The translations under genes and the position numbers were made by a program. A stretch of 64,000 nt of DNA from Lachnospiraceae bacterium (lineage in GTDB: Bacteria; Bacillota; Clostridia; Lachnospirales; Lachnospiraceae), in assembly GCA_021771695.1 (NCBI GenBank), contig JAETON010000004.1:1-64000 (forward strand). Direction: 5' to 3'. Under the pieces are notes generated by a model, which saw nothing but the letters and a program-made list of their open reading frames with translations, was not told the DNA's origin and searched no databases. Positions 61,349 through 64,000 of the stretch are shown one piece after another; position 1 is the first letter of the stretch, and each line of letters starts with the position of its first letter.

Positions 61349-63019
61349 TTATTTATCTTGATTAATCTCTAAAATTGCACCACGGTTTCCTGATGTAACT
61401 AAAGAAGCATATCTTGCCAAATATCCTGTTGTAACTTTTGGTGTTCTAGGCTGCCATTTTTCTTTTCTCTGCTTCAATTCTTCATCAGATACTTTTACAT
61501 TTAATGTATTTGCATCAATATCAATAGAAATAATATCGCCTTCTTCTACAAAAGCAATTGGTCCGCCGACTGCTGCCTCTGGAGAAACATGTCCAATACA
61601 AGCCCCTCTGGATGCTCCAGAGAAACGTCCATCTGTAATTAAAGCAACACTGGAACCTAATCCCATTCCCATAATTGCAGAAGTAGGATTCAGCATTTCA
61701 CGCATACCAGGTCCGCCTTTTGGTCCCTCATAACGAATCACAACAACATCTCCCGGTTTAATATCTCCGCCTTTGATTGCTTTAATTGCATCTTCCTCAC
61801 AATCAAATACTCTTGCAGGTCCTTCCATTTTTAACATTTCCGGTGCTACTGCGGAACGTTTCACAACACCAGAATCCGGTGCCAGATTTCCTTTTAAAAC
61901 TGCAATTCCGCCAGTTTCACTATATGGATTGTCAATTGGACGGATAACATCCGGATTTCTATTTATACATCCTTCAATATTTTCTTTTACTGTCTTTCCT
62001 GTTACTGTGATCAAGTTTGTATGCAGCAGATTCTTCTTATTTAATTCATTCATAACTGCATAAACACCGCCGGCTTCATTCAAATCTTCCATATAAGTAT
62101 GTCCTGCCGGAGCAAGATGACATAAGTTTGGTGTTTTCGCACTAATTGCATTGGCTTTATCCAAATCCAGTTCCACCCCTGCTTCATGTGCAATTGCAGG
62201 TAAATGCAGCATACTGTTTGTACTGCATCCCAATGCCATATCTACAGTTAATGCATTTTCAAATGCCTTTTCTGTCATAATATCTCTTGGACGAATGTTC
62301 TTCTCTAATAATTCCATGACTTTCATACCTGCATGTTTTGCAAGACGAATTCTTTCAGAATATACTGCTGGAATTGTGCCATTTCCACGAAGTCCCATTC
62401 CCAATACTTCTGTCAGACAGTTCATAGAATTCGCTGTATACATTCCAGAACAAGAACCACAGCTTGGACATGCTTTATTTTCAAATTCATCCAATTCGTC
62501 TTTTGAAATTGTACCGGCCGCATAAGAACCTACTGCTTCAAACATACTGGACAAACTTGTTTTCTGTCCCTTTACGCGTCCGGCAAGCATTGGTCCGCCG
62601 CTGACGAACACCGTAGGTACGTTGACACGTGCCGCAGCCATCAAAAGCCCCGGTACATTTTTATCACAGTTTGGTACCATAACAAGTGCATCAAATTGAT
62701 GTGCAAGAGCCATACATTCTGTAGAATCTGCAATTAAATCACGGGTTACTAAAGAATATTTCATTCCAATATGTCCCATTGCAATTCCATCACATACTGC
62801 AATTGCAGGGAAAACAACTGGGGTTCCTCCAGCCATTGCAACACCCATTTTAACAGCTTCTACAATCTTGTCAATATTCATATGTCCAGGTACGATTTCA
62901 TTATATGAACTAACAATGCCGACCAATGGTTTTTGCATCTCTTCTTTCGTATACCCTAAAGCATTAAATAAAGATCTCTGAGGAGCAAACGCTTCTCCTT
63001 CTGTGTAAGTATTACCCAT
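61349..63019 (-). CDS. ilvD: Dihydroxy-acid dehydratase
   Basis: [52 protein letters not shown]. Confidence 0.97.
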   Translation of the reverse strand: MGNTYTEGEAFAPQRSLFNALGYTKEEMQKPLVGIVSSYNEIVPGHMNIDKIVEAVKMGVAMAGGTPVVFPAIAVCDGIAMGHIGMKYSLVTRDLIADSTECMALAHQFDALVMVPNCDKNVPGLLMAAARVNVPTVFVSGGPMLAGRVKGQKTSLSSMFEAVGSYAAGTISKDELDEFENKACPSCGSCSGMYTANSMNCLTEVLGMGLRGNGTIPAVYSERIRLAKHAGMKVMELLEKNIRPRDIMTEKAFENALTVDMALGCSTNSMLHLPAIAHEAGVELDLDKANAISAKTPNLCHLAPAGHTYMEDLNEAGGVYAVMNELNKKNLLHTNLITVTGKTVKENIEGCINRNPDVIRPIDNPYSETGGIAVLKGNLAPDSGVVKRSAVAPEMLKMEGPARVFDCEEDAIKAIKGGDIKPGDVVVIRYEGPKGGPGMREMLNPTSAIMGMGLGSSVALITDGRFSGASRGACIGHVSPEAAVGGPIAFVEEGDIISIDIDANTLNVKVSDEELKQRKEKWQPRTPKVTTGYLARYASLVTSGNRGAILEINQDK

Positions 63020-63049
63020 AACTACCTCCTGATTTTAATAGATGCAGGA

Positions 63050-63070
63050 AAAGAGGGAATATCCCTCTTT
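63050..63070 (-). terminator. Tight hairpin between leuB and ilvD
   Basis: Perfect AAAGAGGGA-ATA-TCCCTCTTT; weak T-tract, could be processing or partial termination. Confidence 0.5.
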
Positions 63071-63097
63071 CGATTCCCTATCTTTTTTCTAAAATAT

Positions 63098-64000
63098 CTA
63101 TTTAATTTTTTCAATAATTAACTGTCCCATTTCTTTGCAGCCAACCTGCTTCATTCCATCAGACATAATATCTACCGTACGATATCCGTCTGCCAGAACT
63201 TCTTTTACTGCCTGCTCTACTGCATTTGCTTCTTCATCTAAATCAAAAGAATAACGAAGCATCATTGCAACAGATAAAATTGTTGCGATTGGATTTGCAA
63301 TATCCTGTCCGGCAATATCCGGAGCAGAACCATGACTAGGCTCATACAAACCAAATTTACCTTCTGCAAGACTGGCAGATGACAACATTCCGATAGAACC
63401 TGTAATCATACTTGCTTCATCTGATAAAATATCTCCAAACATGTTTTCTGTCAAGATGACATCAAACTGTTTTGGATTATTTACCAGCTGCATTGCACAA
63501 TTATCGACCAGCATATGTTCATATGTAACATCTTCATAGCCTTTTGCAACTTCTTCTACCACACTTCTCCAAAGTCTGGAGGAATCCAGCACATTTGCCT
63601 TGTCCACACTAATGACATGTTTTTTACGTTTTCTCGCTATATCAAACGCTTTTATTGCAATTCTCCGGATCTCGTCTTCACTATATGTTAATGTATCTGT
63701 TGCAACTTTGATACCATCAACTTCTTCTGTATGTCTTTCTCCAAAATAAAGACCGCCTGTTAATTCCCGCATAATGACCATATCAAATCCATCCCCAATG
63801 ATTTCATCACGGAGCGGACATGCCTTCTTTAATTCTTCATATAAATATGCCGGACGAATATTTGCAAACAATCCCAAAGATTTGCGAAGAGCCAAAAGAC
63901 CTGCTTCCGGTCTTAAATTTGCTGGTAACTGATACCATGGAGAAGTACTTGTATTTCCTCCAATGGATCCCATCAGCACTGCATCACTATTTCTTGCAAT
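63098..64000 (-). CDS. leuB: 3-isopropylmalate dehydrogenase (5' end beyond window)
   Basis: [39 protein letters not shown]; frame is open to the window edge; [21 protein letters not shown]. Confidence 0.96.
   Translation of the reverse strand: MARNSDAVLMGSIGGNTSTSPWYQLPANLRPEAGLLALRKSLGLFANIRPAYLYEELKKACPLRDEIIGDGFDMVIMRELTGGLYFGERHTEEVDGIKVATDTLTYSEDEIRRIAIKAFDIARKRKKHVISVDKANVLDSSRLWRSVVEEVAKGYEDVTYEHMLVDNCAMQLVNNPKQFDVILTENMFGDILSDEASMITGSIGMLSSASLAEGKFGLYEPSHGSAPDIAGQDIANPIATILSVAMMLRYSFDLDEEANAVEQAVKEVLADGYRTVDIMSDGMKQVGCKEMGQLIIEKIK

Noticed and set aside
63098-64000. leuB as a 5'-truncated pseudogene
   Set aside because: The frame stays open to the window edge ([12 protein letters not shown]...), so truncation is only due to the window boundary.
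1-64000. CRISPR array, restriction-modification, prophage or biosynthetic cluster
   Set aside because: No regularly spaced repeats and no cas, phage structural, methylase/endonuclease or biosynthetic core genes were recognised in the ORFs.

Overview
The window is a gene-dense, AT-rich segment of a Clostridia chromosome, Lachnospiraceae-like by gene content and synteny. Most of it is housekeeping. The main blocks are: pyrB-pyrI-relA-MBL-hemZ-HD-hisS; yebC/CBS/mazF/alr/nnrD/acpS/rex; the hemW-lepA-spoIIP-gpr-rpsT ... holA-comEC ... comEA block; an arginine cluster argC-J-B-D with argG and argH; and leuB-ilvD-ilvB-serC-serA-asd. I see one tRNA (Arg, CCG anticodon), about a dozen hairpin terminators, one degraded IS4-type transposase remnant, and no CRISPR array or intact mobile element. 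The strongest candidate for something undescribed is a pair of RlmH (SPOUT 23S rRNA methyltransferase) homologues at 9381-9791 and 10623-11069 with complementary defects. One keeps the AdoMet-site motifs but lacks the conserved C-terminal ...YRAxxIxxxxPYHK tail. The other keeps the tail but has lost the GGSxG and MTFPHQ motifs. This suggests an obligate heterodimeric RlmH. Secondary points are a repeated palindromic operator that links a MarR regulator to a MATE pump (with a start-codon correction), a terminator-like hairpin in the leader of a second MATE gene, a mazF toxin with no adjacent antitoxin, a large lipoprotein with three apparent repeats, and accessory genes inserted into the rpsT-holA block.
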